Positions 39,096 to 47,734 of a stretch of 64,000 nt of DNA are shown here, piece by piece. The notes under the pieces are model-generated. The model saw nothing but the letters and a program-made list of their open reading frames with translations, was not told the origin of the DNA and did no database searches. Position 1 is the stretch's first letter, and each line of letters starts with the position of its first letter. The position numbers were made by a program, and so were the translations under genes. Origin of the DNA: Methylocapsa acidiphila B2 (GTDB lineage Bacteria; Pseudomonadota; Alphaproteobacteria; Rhizobiales; Beijerinckiaceae). The DNA is taken from NCBI RefSeq assembly GCF_000427445.1, contig NZ_KE386496.1, positions 2,212,506 through 2,276,505 on the forward strand, read 5' to 3'.

Positions 39096-41702
39096 TTATT
39101 CAGCCGGCACAGGCGTTGCGCCGCGCGCGTCAGCCATCGAGACAGCGGGCCTCAGCGGCGCGAAGCGCCGAAGCCGCAGCGCATTGGTGACCACGAAGAT
39201 GGAGGAGAAGGCCATCGCGCCGGCCGCCAGCATGGGCGACAGGAGAAGGCCGAACGACGGATAGAGCGCGCCGGCGGCGACGGGAATGAGAATGATGTTA
39301 TAGCCGAAGGCCCAGAACAGATTCTGCTTGATGTTGCGCATTGTGAGCCGGCTCAGCGCGACCGCCGTCGCCGCGCCGGCGAGTTCCCCGCTCATCAACA
39401 CGACATCGGCCGCCTCGATCGCGACGTCCGTCCCGCTGCCGATCGCTATGCCGACATCGGCCCGCGCCAGCGCCGGCGCGTCATTGATGCCGTCGCCGAC
39501 GAAGGCGATCGCCTCGTGCCCGGTGCGAAGCTCGTCCAACGCCTTGATCTTACCGTTGGGGAGGACTTCGGCGACGACCTTGTCGATGCCAACCGTCTTG
39601 GCGATGGCCTCGGCCGCGCGTCGATTGTCGCCTGTGACCATAAGGATCTCGAGCCCGAGCCGGCGCAGCGCCGCGACCGCCTCCGGCGCCCCGGGCGCGA
39701 TCGGATCGGCGACGACGATCAGGGCCGCGAGCCTGCCGTCGATCGAGGCGTAGAGCGGCGATTTCGCCGCCTCGCCGAGACGCGCCGCCGCCTCGGAGAA
39801 GCCCGATACGTCGACGCCGAGCCCGACCAGAAAGCGATCCGCGCCGATCACGACATGGCGGCCGGCGACTTTGGCCTCGACGCCGAGGCCAGGCCTAGCC
39901 GCAAAGCCCACCGCATCTTTTATCTTGGCCTCGGCCCGCCACGAGCCGAAGAGCCGCCTGCCTTTGGCGGCCGGCGCCTCGACTGCCAGCTTCTGGGCGA
40001 CGCCGGCGCTCTTCGCTGCGGCGACGATGGCGACGGCCACCGGATGTTCAGAACGCGCCTCAACCGCCGCGACAAGGGCCAAGACCTCGTCGCGGTCGAA
40101 GCCCGGCGCGACGATGAAATCCGTCAGCTCGGGACGGCCCTTGGTGATGGTCCCGGTCTTGTCGAGCGCGATCGCCGTGATGCGGGACAGGGTCTGCAAG
40201 GCTTCGCCCTTGCGGAACAGGACGCCCAATTCCGCGGCGCGCCCGGTCGCGACCATGATCGACACCGGCGTGGCGAGGCCCATGGCGCAGGGGCAAGCGA
40301 TGATGAGGACGGCGACCATCAAGGTCAGCGCATAGGTCAAGGAAGGTTGCGGCCCGAACCAAAGCCAAACGACGAAGGTCAAAGCGGCGACGGCCATCAC
40401 CGCCGGGACGAACCAGCCGGTGACCTTGTCGACCAACGCCTGGATCGGCAGCTTGGCGCCTTGCGCGTCCTCGACCATGCGAATGATCTGCGCCAGCACA
40501 GTGTCCGCGCCGATCCTTTCGACCCGGAAAGAGAAGCTCCCCGTCGTGTTGATCGTCCCGCCGACCACTTCGGCGCCGACGGCCTTGGCCGCTGGCTTCG
40601 GCTCCCCGGTCAGCATGGATTCATCGACAAAGGACGCGCCTTCGACCAGCCGCCCGTCGACCGGAACCTTCTCTCCAGGCTTGACCAGAACAATGTCGCC
40701 GACCGCGACCTGCTCGAGAGGAACCTCGACGACCGCCCCCCCTCGCACCAGCCGCGCCATCTTGGGCCTAAGCCCGATCAGGCGCTCGATCGCGGCGCCC
40801 GCCCGGCCTTTCGCCCGCGCCTCGAGGCTGCGGCCGAGCAGGATCAGGGTCACGATGACGGCGGCCGACTCGAAATAGACATGCGAGGCGCCGGCCGGAA
40901 GCAGACTCGGCGCAAAGGTGACGACGGAGGAATAAATATAGGCCGCGCCGGAGCCGAGCGCGACCAGCGCGTTCATATCGGGCGCGGCGCGCCAGAGCGC
41001 CGGCAGTCCGGCCGTGAAAAAGCGGCGGCCGGGGCCGAAGAGCACGAGCGAGGTCAAGGCGAATTGAAGAAGCAGGCTCGCCCGCATCCCGATCGTCGCC
41101 ATGACGAACTCATGGAAATGCGGGATTAGATGACCGCCCATCTCGATGATGAAGATGGGCGCAGTCAGAGCCAGGGCCAAGGCGAAGGCGCGCATCGCGC
41201 TTTCGGCTTCGGCCCGACCTTCGTCTCGCCGCGACTCGGCGGGCGCGTCCGACTTGATCTGACGCGTCGGATAGCCCGCCGCGGAAACGGCCTTGGCGAG
41301 AGCGTCGGGCGTCGTCGCGCCGCTGACGAAGCGAACAGATCCAGTCTTGGCTGCAAGATTGACATTGGCCTCGAGAACGCCGGGCACGCTCTTGAAAGCC
41401 TTCTCGGCATGGCTGACGCAGGAGGCGCAGCTCATCTTGTCGATCTCGAACCGCGCCGTGTCAGTCGCCGTCTCATAGCCGGCTTTGCCGATCGCCGCGA
41501 CGACGCCGTCGACGTCGGCCGGCCCCGCAAATTTCACGTCAGCCTGCTTGGTGGCGAGATTGACCGAGGCGGAAGCGACGCCGGGCGTCGCCAAAATCGC
41601 CTTCTCGACCCGCCCGACGCAGGAGGCGCAGGACATGCCCTCGACGCGAATGCGGATCGCGCCGGGCTTGTTCGAATCAGCAGCTTTTGACGACATCGAC
41701 AT
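39096..41702 (-). CDS. copA: CopA-type copper-exporting P1B ATPase
   Basis: The 868-residue ATPase expels Cu(I) from the cytoplasm. Two heavy-metal-associated domains come first, each with a CXXC site (GMSCASC and DKMSCASC). The membrane metal site is CPC ([13 protein letters not shown]), the mark of Cu+/Ag+ P1B ATPases. The actuator TGE is in SMLTGEPKP, the phosphorylation site is DKTGTITKG, and the hinge is [10 protein letters not shown]. Between the EHPVAVAIV block and the [11 protein letters not shown] block there is an extra Ala/Arg/Lys-rich stretch of about 22 residues not seen in typical CopA. ATG 41702 and 41696 are both possible starts. It follows copZ (41869-42108) on the same strand. 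Confidence 0.95.
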   Translation of the reverse strand: MSMSSKAADSNKPGAIRIRVEGMSCASCVGRVEKAILATPGVASASVNLATKQADVKFAGPADVDGVVAAIGKAGYETATDTARFEIDKMSCASCVSHAEKAFKSVPGVLEANVNLAAKTGSVRFVSGATTPDALAKAVSAAGYPTRQIKSDAPAESRRDEGRAEAESAMRAFALALALTAPIFIIEMGGHLIPHFHEFVMATIGMRASLLLQFALTSLVLFGPGRRFFTAGLPALWRAAPDMNALVALGSGAAYIYSSVVTFAPSLLPAGASHVYFESAAVIVTLILLGRSLEARAKGRAGAAIERLIGLRPKMARLVRGGAVVEVPLEQVAVGDIVLVKPGEKVPVDGRLVEGASFVDESMLTGEPKPAAKAVGAEVVGGTINTTGSFSFRVERIGADTVLAQIIRMVEDAQGAKLPIQALVDKVTGWFVPAVMAVAALTFVVWLWFGPQPSLTYALTLMVAVLIIACPCAMGLATPVSIMVATGRAAELGVLFRKGEALQTLSRITAIALDKTGTITKGRPELTDFIVAPGFDRDEVLALVAAVEARSEHPVAVAIVAAAKSAGVAQKLAVEAPAAKGRRLFGSWRAEAKIKDAVGFAARPGLGVEAKVAGRHVVIGADRFLVGLGVDVSGFSEAAARLGEAAKSPLYASIDGRLAALIVVADPIAPGAPEAVAALRRLGLEILMVTGDNRRAAEAIAKTVGIDKVVAEVLPNGKIKALDELRTGHEAIAFVGDGINDAPALARADVGIAIGSGTDVAIEAADVVLMSGELAGAATAVALSRLTMRNIKQNLFWAFGYNIILIPVAAGALYPSFGLLLSPMLAAGAMAFSSIFVVTNALRLRRFAPLRPAVSMADARGATPVPAE

Positions 41703-41868
41703 ATCCCAATTCCGGCGGAGCCTGCGCGGCTCGCAGTTCACTGCCTCGCCCCTCCAATCGGCTGCGGAATGGAGCGCGCCCTAGATCAATAGGCGTTGTC
41801 GTCAGGCGTCGGATATGTATCCGACGCCAAAATGTCGAAAACACCGATCAACTTATTTGGAACATGCG

Positions 41869-42108
41869 CTAGGCTTCGGCTGCGGACTCGTAGCCCGCGG
41901 CGGCGATCGCCGCGATCACGGCCTCTGTTTTCGGCGCGCCGGCAAAGGTGACCGCGGCCCGCTTGGCGGCGAGATCGACCGCGGCGGAAGCGACGCCGGG
42001 CGTCGCCAAAATCGCCTTCTCCACCCGCTCAGCGCATGACGAGCAGGCCATGCCATTGACATGAAGGGTCACGGCGGGCTTGCTCGATGAAGTTGCGGCG
42101 AAAGACAT
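41869..42108 (-). CDS. copZ: CopZ-like cytosolic copper chaperone
   Basis: The 79-residue single HMA domain has GMACSSC (Cys22, Cys25) for Cu(I) binding. It delivers copper to CopA. It lies upstream of copA, 166 bases before the copA start, probably one transcript. A 38-base stretch (41983-42020) is identical to part of the first metal-binding domain of copA (41568-41605), which shows recent duplication or gene conversion. Length is slightly longer than a typical CopZ because of an N-terminal Ser/Ala tail. Confidence 0.93.
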   Translation of the reverse strand: MSFAATSSSKPAVTLHVNGMACSSCAERVEKAILATPGVASAAVDLAAKRAAVTFAGAPKTEAVIAAIAAAGYESAAEA

Positions 42109-42310
42109 TATCGGCTTCCTTCCATAGCGCCAGAACGGCGCGACTGCGATCTACATCATCACGACGCCGCGCCAATGCAAGAGGGAGACATATTCAAGAC
42201 TGCAAGCCCGATGCGGCGATCGCCCGCGGCACGGCATTTTATCGAGAGACACGGCTCGATCTTTCAGCGGACCGAGTTCATGTATAAATGAAGGATCCAG
42301 GAGGCGCGCC

Positions 42311-42637
42311 ATGTCGAAATCGATCGTCGTCACCGTTCCGCATGATCTCGGTCTCGAGAAGGCGAAAAAGCGCGTTTCCGAGCGCATCGAGCTGCTTCGC
42401 CGCGACTATATCGACAAACTGGCCTACTCCGAAGTTGCCTGGACCGGCGACAAGGCCGACGTCAGGGTCGTGGCCTTCGGGCAGACAGTCACGGCGCAAC
42501 TCGACGTCAAGCCCGACAGCTTGCGCATCGAGGTGCAACTTCCATGGGTCTTCGCCCTTCTCGCCGATAAGATTCAAGGAACTTTGAAGAGCAACGCCCA
42601 GGATACGCTTCAGATCGGGCATACGCCCAAAACCTGA
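42311..42637 (+). CDS. Polyhydroxyalkanoate-granule region protein (PHA_gran_rgn family)
   Basis: The 108-residue cytoplasmic protein starts MSKSIVVTVPHDLGLEKAKKRV, here matching the short PF09650-type proteins found in polyhydroxyalkanoate gene regions. The domain spans the whole length with a VTAQLDVKPDSLRIEVQLPW strand region, then a helical end (LLADKIQGTLKSNAQDTL). The exact function is unknown; association with PHA granules is family knowledge. A GGAGG site precedes the ATG. No PHA synthase is adjacent, so the context gives little support for the role. Confidence 0.83.
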   Translation: MSKSIVVTVPHDLGLEKAKKRVSERIELLRRDYIDKLAYSEVAWTGDKADVRVVAFGQTVTAQLDVKPDSLRIEVQLPWVFALLADKIQGTLKSNAQDTLQIGHTPKT

Positions 42638-42823
42638 GCAAGACCGCTTTCCCTGTCTGAAGGTTCGCGCCGCCCGATGAGCTGCAGCGCGAAACGAGAG
42701 CGGCCCCGGAAGCTCTGGCCGGGACCGAGCTTTCTACTGGTTTTATATAAACATAATATAGTTCGAGCCAAAGCGCCTGGAGGCGCGACCGAGCTTTACC
42801 CAGCCGCGCGGAACAATCGCGCT

Positions 42824-43030
42824 TTACTCGACGGCGATCATCACATCCGAGGACTTGATGATGGCGTGAGCTTTCTTGCCTTTCACGAGGCCGAGCTCGT
42901 CAACGGATTCGTTAGTGATCGAAGCGGTGACGATTCCAGCCTTGATCTCAATCTCGACATGCGCGGTCGTCGCGCCCTTGTGAACCTCTTTGATCGTGCC
43001 TTCGAGGAAGTTTCGAGCTGAAATTTTCAT
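42824..43030 (-). CDS. Mop-type molybdopterin/molybdate-binding protein (single TOBE domain)
   Basis: The 68-residue protein is a single TOBE (molbindin) domain: MKISARNFLEGTIKEVHKG, then ASITNESVDELGLVKGKKAHAIIKSSDVMI, here split only for length. Such proteins form hexamers that store or buffer molybdate. The ATG at 43030 is the first residue of the conserved domain. It diverges from modD, and the shared intergenic region holds a TA-rich palindrome-like element. Low affinity for tungstate is also known for the family. Confidence 0.92.
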   Translation of the reverse strand: MKISARNFLEGTIKEVHKGATTAHVEIEIKAGIVTASITNESVDELGLVKGKKAHAIIKSSDVMIAVE

Positions 43031-43171
43031 AATGCTTTCCTTATCGAGACAATGGCTCCGACGCGCGGAGGCGCGGTTCTGCACGACGTGGCAAAGCCAA
43101 ATCTTACATAGGATCTTTGTGGATGCTAGACCAGCCCAAGCGCGGGAAATAGGCGACGTGCGCGCAATCCT

Positions 43172-43190
43172 GCGACATTATATAGCGCAT
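43172..43190. promoter_or_regulatory. Mo-box-like element between mop and modD
   Basis: GCGACATTATATAGCGCAT lies between the divergent mop and modD genes. A near copy (CGACATTATATCGC) lies at 46684-46697, upstream of the Mo-hydroxylase accessory gene. ModE/Mop boxes are TATAT-rich with CG ends, so these could be molybdate-regulated operators. The match to the ModE consensus was judged by eye only. Confidence 0.4.
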
Positions 43191-43297
43191 TCGAGCAGGG
43201 GCGGGCTGGCGCGAGGCCATGAACATGTTCGACAAGACGCAGGCGCAAGAATAATGAGGCCGGCAATATCCATCGGCTGGACCCGGAGACGTCTCTA

Positions 43298-44146
43298 TTG
43301 AATCTGCCCCTTCTGCCGGACGCCCTCCTCGACCAGCTTCTGGCCGACGACGTGCCTTTCCTCGATCTCACGACCCATGTGCTCGGCGTCGGCGAGAAGG
43401 CCGGCCGCATGAGCTTTTCGGCTCGCCACGGAATGGTCGCCGCCTGCGTCGAGGATGCAGGGCGCATCATCGAGCGCGCCGGCGCCAAGGTGACGCTGCA
43501 GGCGAAGTCCGGCGCCGAGCTCGCGCCGGGCGCCGCTCTGCTCACTGCGGCGGGACCTGCCTCCGCGCTGCTTCGCGCCTGGAAAATCGCGCAAAATCTC
43601 ATCGAGACGACGGCGGGCATAGCGACGGCGACCAGACGGATCGTCGAAGCCGCCCGCGCGGTCGCGCCCGACGTCGCAATCGCCTGCACGCGTAAGAATG
43701 CGCCGGGCACGAAGCTGCTGGCGGTCAAGGCGATTCTCGCCGGCGGCGCGACGCCGCATCGTCTCGGCCTTTCCGAAACCATCCTGATTTTCGCCGAGCA
43801 TCGCGCTTTTCTCGCCGGCCTCACGGCGGCGCAGATGATCGGCGTGGCCCGGCGCGAGGCGGCGGAGAAGAAGATTGTCGTCGAGGTGGGATCCCTCGAG
43901 GAGGCGCTGGCTTTCGCCGCGGCGGGCGCCGACGTGATTCAGGCGGAGAAATTTCGCCCGGAACAGATCGCCGCGCTGCGCCGCGCGCTCAATGAACATT
44001 CCCCTCGGCCGTTGATCGCCGCCGCGGGCGGCGTCAACGCGAGCAATGGCGCAGAATTTGCTGCCGCTGGAGCTGATATTCTCGTGACGTCGGCGCCCTA
44101 TTGGGGAAAGCCTCTCGATGTCGCCGTTCGTATCGAGGCAGTGTAA
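43298..44146 (+). CDS. modD: ModD, NadC-like protein of molybdenum transport operons
   Basis: The 282-residue protein is a homologue of quinolinate phosphoribosyltransferase (NadC) of the ModD group, usually encoded at the end of modABC operons. Family blocks are DLTTHVLGVGEKAGRMSF, TAGIATATRRIVEAAR, TRKNAPGTKLLAVKAIL, and the late GGVNASNGAEFAAAGADILVTSAPYWG. The usual start ATG is absent; a TTG at 43298 begins just before the conserved region. Its biochemical role is not established. Here modA and modB are missing, so it appears orphaned from its transporter. Confidence 0.88.
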   Translation: MNLPLLPDALLDQLLADDVPFLDLTTHVLGVGEKAGRMSFSARHGMVAACVEDAGRIIERAGAKVTLQAKSGAELAPGAALLTAAGPASALLRAWKIAQNLIETTAGIATATRRIVEAARAVAPDVAIACTRKNAPGTKLLAVKAILAGGATPHRLGLSETILIFAEHRAFLAGLTAAQMIGVARREAAEKKIVVEVGSLEEALAFAAAGADVIQAEKFRPEQIAALRRALNEHSPRPLIAAAGGVNASNGAEFAAAGADILVTSAPYWGKPLDVAVRIEAV

Positions 44147-44429
44147 GAGCTTGGTCGCTAGGCGTTCGCCTTCGTGCGTGCGAAGGGGCGCATTCAAGAG
44201 CGACTCTCGGGATGGAAATTTGCTTCCAGAGCGCCCAGCGAAAGTCGAGAAGGACGCGTACAAGGAAAAATGCGCGGTCAATTTTTTTGAATTATGCTGT
44301 AAATCTGCGCGCGGAGGTTGACCAAATTCAATTGCCGGCAAAGCATTTCATCATCGAGGCGCGGCGGGAGCCGTCGCGAGGCATGATTCCCACATAGGCT
44401 AAGGATACAGGATAGGCTCCCGCGAAGAC

Positions 44430-44915
44430 ATGTTGGAAGTTCCAAAACAACGAGCGATCCGGCCAGTCCTCAAGACCGCCCTCCCGGCGCGGGTCCTGAA
44501 CCACGATCGGGACATGGCGCTGACCACGCTCTTTTTCGAAGACGGCGAATTGCGCGTGCCGATCATCGACAGCCCGATCGGGTCGGGCGTCACCGTGCGG
44601 ATCGACGCCCGCGACGTGTCAATCGCGCTTTCGCGGCCGATGGACGTATCGATCACCAACCGGCTTCCCGGCGAGATCGCGGAACTCATCCATTTGTCGC
44701 CGCCTTATGTCCGCGTGACCTTCAATCTCGGCAAGACCTATCTGCATGCGCTCGTGACGCGCGAATCGGTCGAGCGGCTCGCCCTCGCGCCTGGCGTCAG
44801 CGCCTGGGTGATGATCAAGGCCGTCGCGATTTCTGACCGCGAGCTTAAGCCGAATCTCGCGCCGCAGCCGCGACCCTGGCCTTTGGATCGAAAGACCAAT
44901 CCAAGGACGCGGTGA
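44430..44915 (+). CDS. Stand-alone C-terminal domain of ModC (truncated modC)
   Basis: The 161-residue product matches only the C-terminal regulatory part of molybdate ATPase ModC: LNHDRDMALTTLFFEDGELR, then VRIDARDVSIALSRP, NRLPGEIAEL, and the TOBE-like end ALAPGVSAWVMIKAVAIS. The ATPase domain of about 220 residues with Walker motifs is absent, and no remnant is visible in the 283 bases upstream. The frame is intact and starts at ATG 44430, so it may still make a molybdate-binding protein, but it is most simply a decayed modC. It overlaps the convergent ModE-like gene by 71 bases. Confidence 0.72.
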   Translation: MLEVPKQRAIRPVLKTALPARVLNHDRDMALTTLFFEDGELRVPIIDSPIGSGVTVRIDARDVSIALSRPMDVSITNRLPGEIAELIHLSPPYVRVTFNLGKTYLHALVTRESVERLALAPGVSAWVMIKAVAISDRELKPNLAPQPRPWPLDRKTNPRTR

Positions 44916-45249
44916 TTTCCTCCACCGACTTCTTCGCCGAATGGGCCGCGTGGCGCTCGATCGAACGATAGAGGGCGACCAACCGTTCGCCGAACTGGGT
45001 GATCTCGGCGCCGCCGCCGCGCCGCCCCGGGAAGGTTGCGACGACGGGGCTTTCGAACGTGCGGTTCAAGGCGTCGACGGTCAGCCAGCATTTTCGATAG
45101 GACAGGCCGAGCGCCCGACTCGCGCCGATGATCGAGCGCTCGATCCGGATCGTGTCGATCAGGGCGAGATCCTCAGGCCCGAACGAGCCTCCGTTCGGCA
45201 AATTGAGGTAGATCGTGACATAGGCGGCCTGCCTCTTGGTCCTTTGCAT
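44845..45249 (-). CDS. ModE-like winged-helix regulator lacking the molybdate-binding domain
   Basis: The 134-residue protein matches the N-terminal DNA-binding domain of ModE: the RIERSIIGASRALGLSYRKCW helix-turn-helix region, split only by wording, then FPGRRGGGAEITQFGERLVALYR. E. coli ModE is about 262 residues, with two TOBE domains that bind molybdate. Here they are missing, leaving only a short helical tail. A separate TOBE protein (42824-43030) is encoded nearby. The shorter form exists as a family in alphaproteobacteria, so it may be functional. It converges and overlaps with the modC remnant. Confidence 0.87.
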   Translation of the reverse strand: MQRTKRQAAYVTIYLNLPNGGSFGPEDLALIDTIRIERSIIGASRALGLSYRKCWLTVDALNRTFESPVVATFPGRRGGGAEITQFGERLVALYRSIERHAAHSAKKSVEEITASLDWSFDPKARVAAAARDSA

Positions 45250-45730
45250 GGAATGTCCCTTATGCTCGCCGCTCGGTTTCGCGCCAATTCCGATAGAAAT
45301 TTCTCTTCCGACTTGCTCGCCTGCGCATCGGCGTCACGGATTGCACGCGGAGCTTTGAGGAAACGATTACGGATCAAACAAACGAAACCCTAGGCCTTGA
45401 ACATGCGCCGCAACAGTCGATCGATTTTTTCGACATAGACATCGGATCTATCCGGAGTCTCATGAAAACATGCTCAAACTTGTCGATCCGGAGCGCGTTC
45501 TTGTCATCCGCCCATTCATGTCCAACGCATGCTTCGCCGCGCGATTGGCGCGCCGCGTGAAATCGAACAGGGTTCCTATTCGGGGACATAGTCCTAAAAG
45601 CAAAATAAATGAAGACCCGACGCCCTTTCGAAGAAAACGACGATTCAACGAATCCAGCACGCTCCTGCTTAAAAATTTATTCCGGCTCCGCTCGGCGCCG
45701 TCGAATGATCCTGCCGCCAGGCCGCGCGGA
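45250..45730. other. Intergenic region between the ModE-like and YqeB-like genes
   Basis: The 481 bases hold no supported gene. It contains the promoter of the ModE-like gene and the 3' end of the YqeB-like gene. The part near 45590-45690 is somewhat AT-richer. Confidence 0.45.
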
Positions 45731-46630
45731 TCAATCGATGAAAAGGCTGAGGCGAGGTTCGCGCAACATCCGCTCGCTCTCGCAGAACATAACCGCCCGC
45801 ACGGTCGCTTCGGCGATCGCCCTGGCGCGATCGTCGATTCCGGCGCATCGCGCGGCGCGGCCTCGAGGATCGACCTCGACCAGCTTGACCCCCGCCGGCA
45901 TCTCGGCCCCATCACGCGCGAGCCCGCGCAGCATTCCATCGATCGGCGCCGCGACCGGAGCGCCGTCGAGATGCCCGACGACGACGCCCTTGAAGACGCG
46001 CGCGCCGATGTCGAGCGCGGTGCGCCAACGGCCCGCCGCCTCGGTATAGACGAAACGTTCCGCCCCAACCCCGCCGAGCAGGCTCGGCGACGGCCCTTGC
46101 GGCTCGGTCGTCCCCTCGCGGAGAACCACACCTGCGCGACCCGGCCGCGTCTCGACAGCGATGTCGCAATTTCCGCGCGCGGTGAAGCCTGGCCCGAGGC
46201 CGATCGTGACCCGCGCCAAGCCGCGCAATCGCGGCATCACCCCGCGCTTGTGCATGCGCGCGTCGACGATGACGTCGAGTGGGCCGAGCACGAGCAGTTC
46301 GGTCAGGCCGAGCGTCGTCACCGCGACCCGATCCTCACACGAGGCAATGTCGAAAAGCTCGCTGGCGCTTTCGATCCGCGCCGCCGCGATCGCCTCGATC
46401 AGAGGCCCATCGTCGTAAAGCGCGTCGTGAAAGGCCATTCGGCGCCGAATCACCGGCGCCAGCGGATCGTGGGTCAACGCCACGGCGCGGCCGGCCCGAC
46501 TCAGGAAAACTGCGACCGCCGACGCGATCTCGTTAGTTCCGAGCACAACCGCGAGCCGTGACTTCGAAAGGCCGGCCCCCTCGAATCCGCTGCGGCCCTG
46601 GGCCGTATGTTCAATCCTGACCTTTTCCAT
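45731..46630 (-). CDS. YqeB/EF2563-like molybdenum hydroxylase maturation protein
   Basis: The 299-residue protein resembles the YqeB (EF2563) family, linked to maturation of molybdenum hydroxylases. Key matches are VVLGTNEIASAVAVFLSRAG near the N-terminus, PLDVIVDARMHKRG, the VTIGLGPGFTARGNCDIAVE block, and the late KLVEVDPRG with DDRARAIAEATVRAVM. It has no signal peptide. No hydroxylase gene lies in the window, but the surrounding mop, modD and ModE-like genes fit a molybdenum role. The ATG at 46630 is used. An element like that before modD lies about 55 bases upstream. Confidence 0.8.
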   Translation of the reverse strand: MEKVRIEHTAQGRSGFEGAGLSKSRLAVVLGTNEIASAVAVFLSRAGRAVALTHDPLAPVIRRRMAFHDALYDDGPLIEAIAAARIESASELFDIASCEDRVAVTTLGLTELLVLGPLDVIVDARMHKRGVMPRLRGLARVTIGLGPGFTARGNCDIAVETRPGRAGVVLREGTTEPQGPSPSLLGGVGAERFVYTEAAGRWRTALDIGARVFKGVVVGHLDGAPVAAPIDGMLRGLARDGAEMPAGVKLVEVDPRGRAARCAGIDDRARAIAEATVRAVMFCESERMLREPRLSLFID

Positions 46631-47070
46631 GATCGATCCGCAGAGCCCCGAAAAAAGGCGAGTCGAAGCATTAAGTAAATATACGACATTATATCGCTTG
46701 ACGCAAATCGAAGGCGCGGCGGCGCCTTGCCTGCCATTGGCGCAAAAGGCGCTTTCCGGTCGCCTCAGGAGCGCGGGAGATCAGCGGCGCTGCTCCAACA
46801 GCGTCGCGACAATTATGATAATGTGGCAGAAAAATATGCGCGCAAATGAATAGACTATGACAGGCTTTCCTTCGGCGACAGTTTAAAGCAGCCGAATTTA
46901 GTCCATAAAATAAATTCACGATCGCCCGGACGACGCATGATAATAATCGAGACGCGACTCTTGAATTGGGCGGCGAGGACGCATAGAAAATCTACACGCC
47001 TTGATTTGTTGAAACTCTTGCCGATGCTTGGCGTTCAAGGCGTGTCGTTTACCCCATTGAGGAGGCAACT
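46631..47070. other. AT-richer divergent promoter region (YqeB-like / csp1)
   Basis: The 440-base region between divergent genes is AT-richer than its surroundings and holds no supported gene. It includes the CGACATTATATCGC element at 46684-46697. The csp1 start is preceded by a GAGGAGGCA-type ribosome site. A copper-responsive operator would be expected here but none was recognised. Confidence 0.55.
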
Positions 47071-47505
47071 ATGCAACGTCGCGAATTCATCGCCGCCGTC
47101 GGAACGGTCGCCGCCGCCGCCGCAGCCGCAACTCCGGCTTTTGCGCAGGCCGGCGGCGAGGAGCACATGCATCCGCCGAAATATAAAACGCTCGAGCAAC
47201 TGACTTCCGAATGCGTCGCGACGGGCAATGACTGCCTGAGACATTGCTTCGGCATGTTCTCGATGAAAGACACGAGCATGACGGATTGCGCCGATTCGGC
47301 CTATCAGCTCGTCGCCGCTTGCAGCGCGCTGCAGACTCTCGCCTCGGTGAATTCGCCCCACACCGGCCATTTCGCCAAGGTGGTGGAAATGATTTGCTCG
47401 GACTGCCAGAAAGAATGCGAGAAATTCCCGAAGATCGCCGAATGCAAGGCCTGCGCGGAGTCCTGCAAGAAATGCGCGGAAGAGTGCCGCAAGATCTCGG
47501 CCTAA
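47071..47505 (+). CDS. csp1: Csp1-type Tat-exported copper storage protein
   Basis: The 144-residue precursor starts with a twin-arginine signal (QRREFIAAVG, then an Ala-rich stretch ending AFAQ). The mature part is a four-helix bundle with exactly 13 cysteines, arranged as CXXXC and similar pairs: ECVATGNDCLRHC, ICSDCQKEC, ECKACAESCKKCAEEC. Csp1 from Methylosinus trichosporium has the same 13-Cys core that holds many Cu(I) ions per monomer, thought to supply particulate methane monooxygenase. The Tat signal puts it outside the cytosol, unlike Csp3. The ATG has a strong GGAGG site. It supports a methanotroph origin, although related proteins also occur in other bacteria. Confidence 0.94.
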   Translation: MQRREFIAAVGTVAAAAAAATPAFAQAGGEEHMHPPKYKTLEQLTSECVATGNDCLRHCFGMFSMKDTSMTDCADSAYQLVAACSALQTLASVNSPHTGHFAKVVEMICSDCQKECEKFPKIAECKACAESCKKCAEECRKISA

Positions 47506-47734
47506 ACATTCTGCTCAACGGCGCTTCCTAGAGCCTTTCCCTATCGAGGAAGGCAAAATTGACCGCCGCGCCTGCGGCGAGAGCGCGAGAAGACCACGCG
47601 GCCGCTCCAAGAAGCTTGCGGCCGCGCCTTCCGCCTGCGCATAAAGCGTTGATGATACGTCCACCCGCTTTTCCTTCAGCCGCTCGCCGCTTCGCAGGGC
47701 CGCGCCTCCTTGGCGGCGCCTCGGCGTGAGCGCA

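Noticed and set aside
38877-41129. 750-codon plus-strand open frame
   Set aside because: It is antisense to copA, with Arg/Asp/His-rich composition typical of a shadow frame in GC-rich DNA. No motif or ribosome site.
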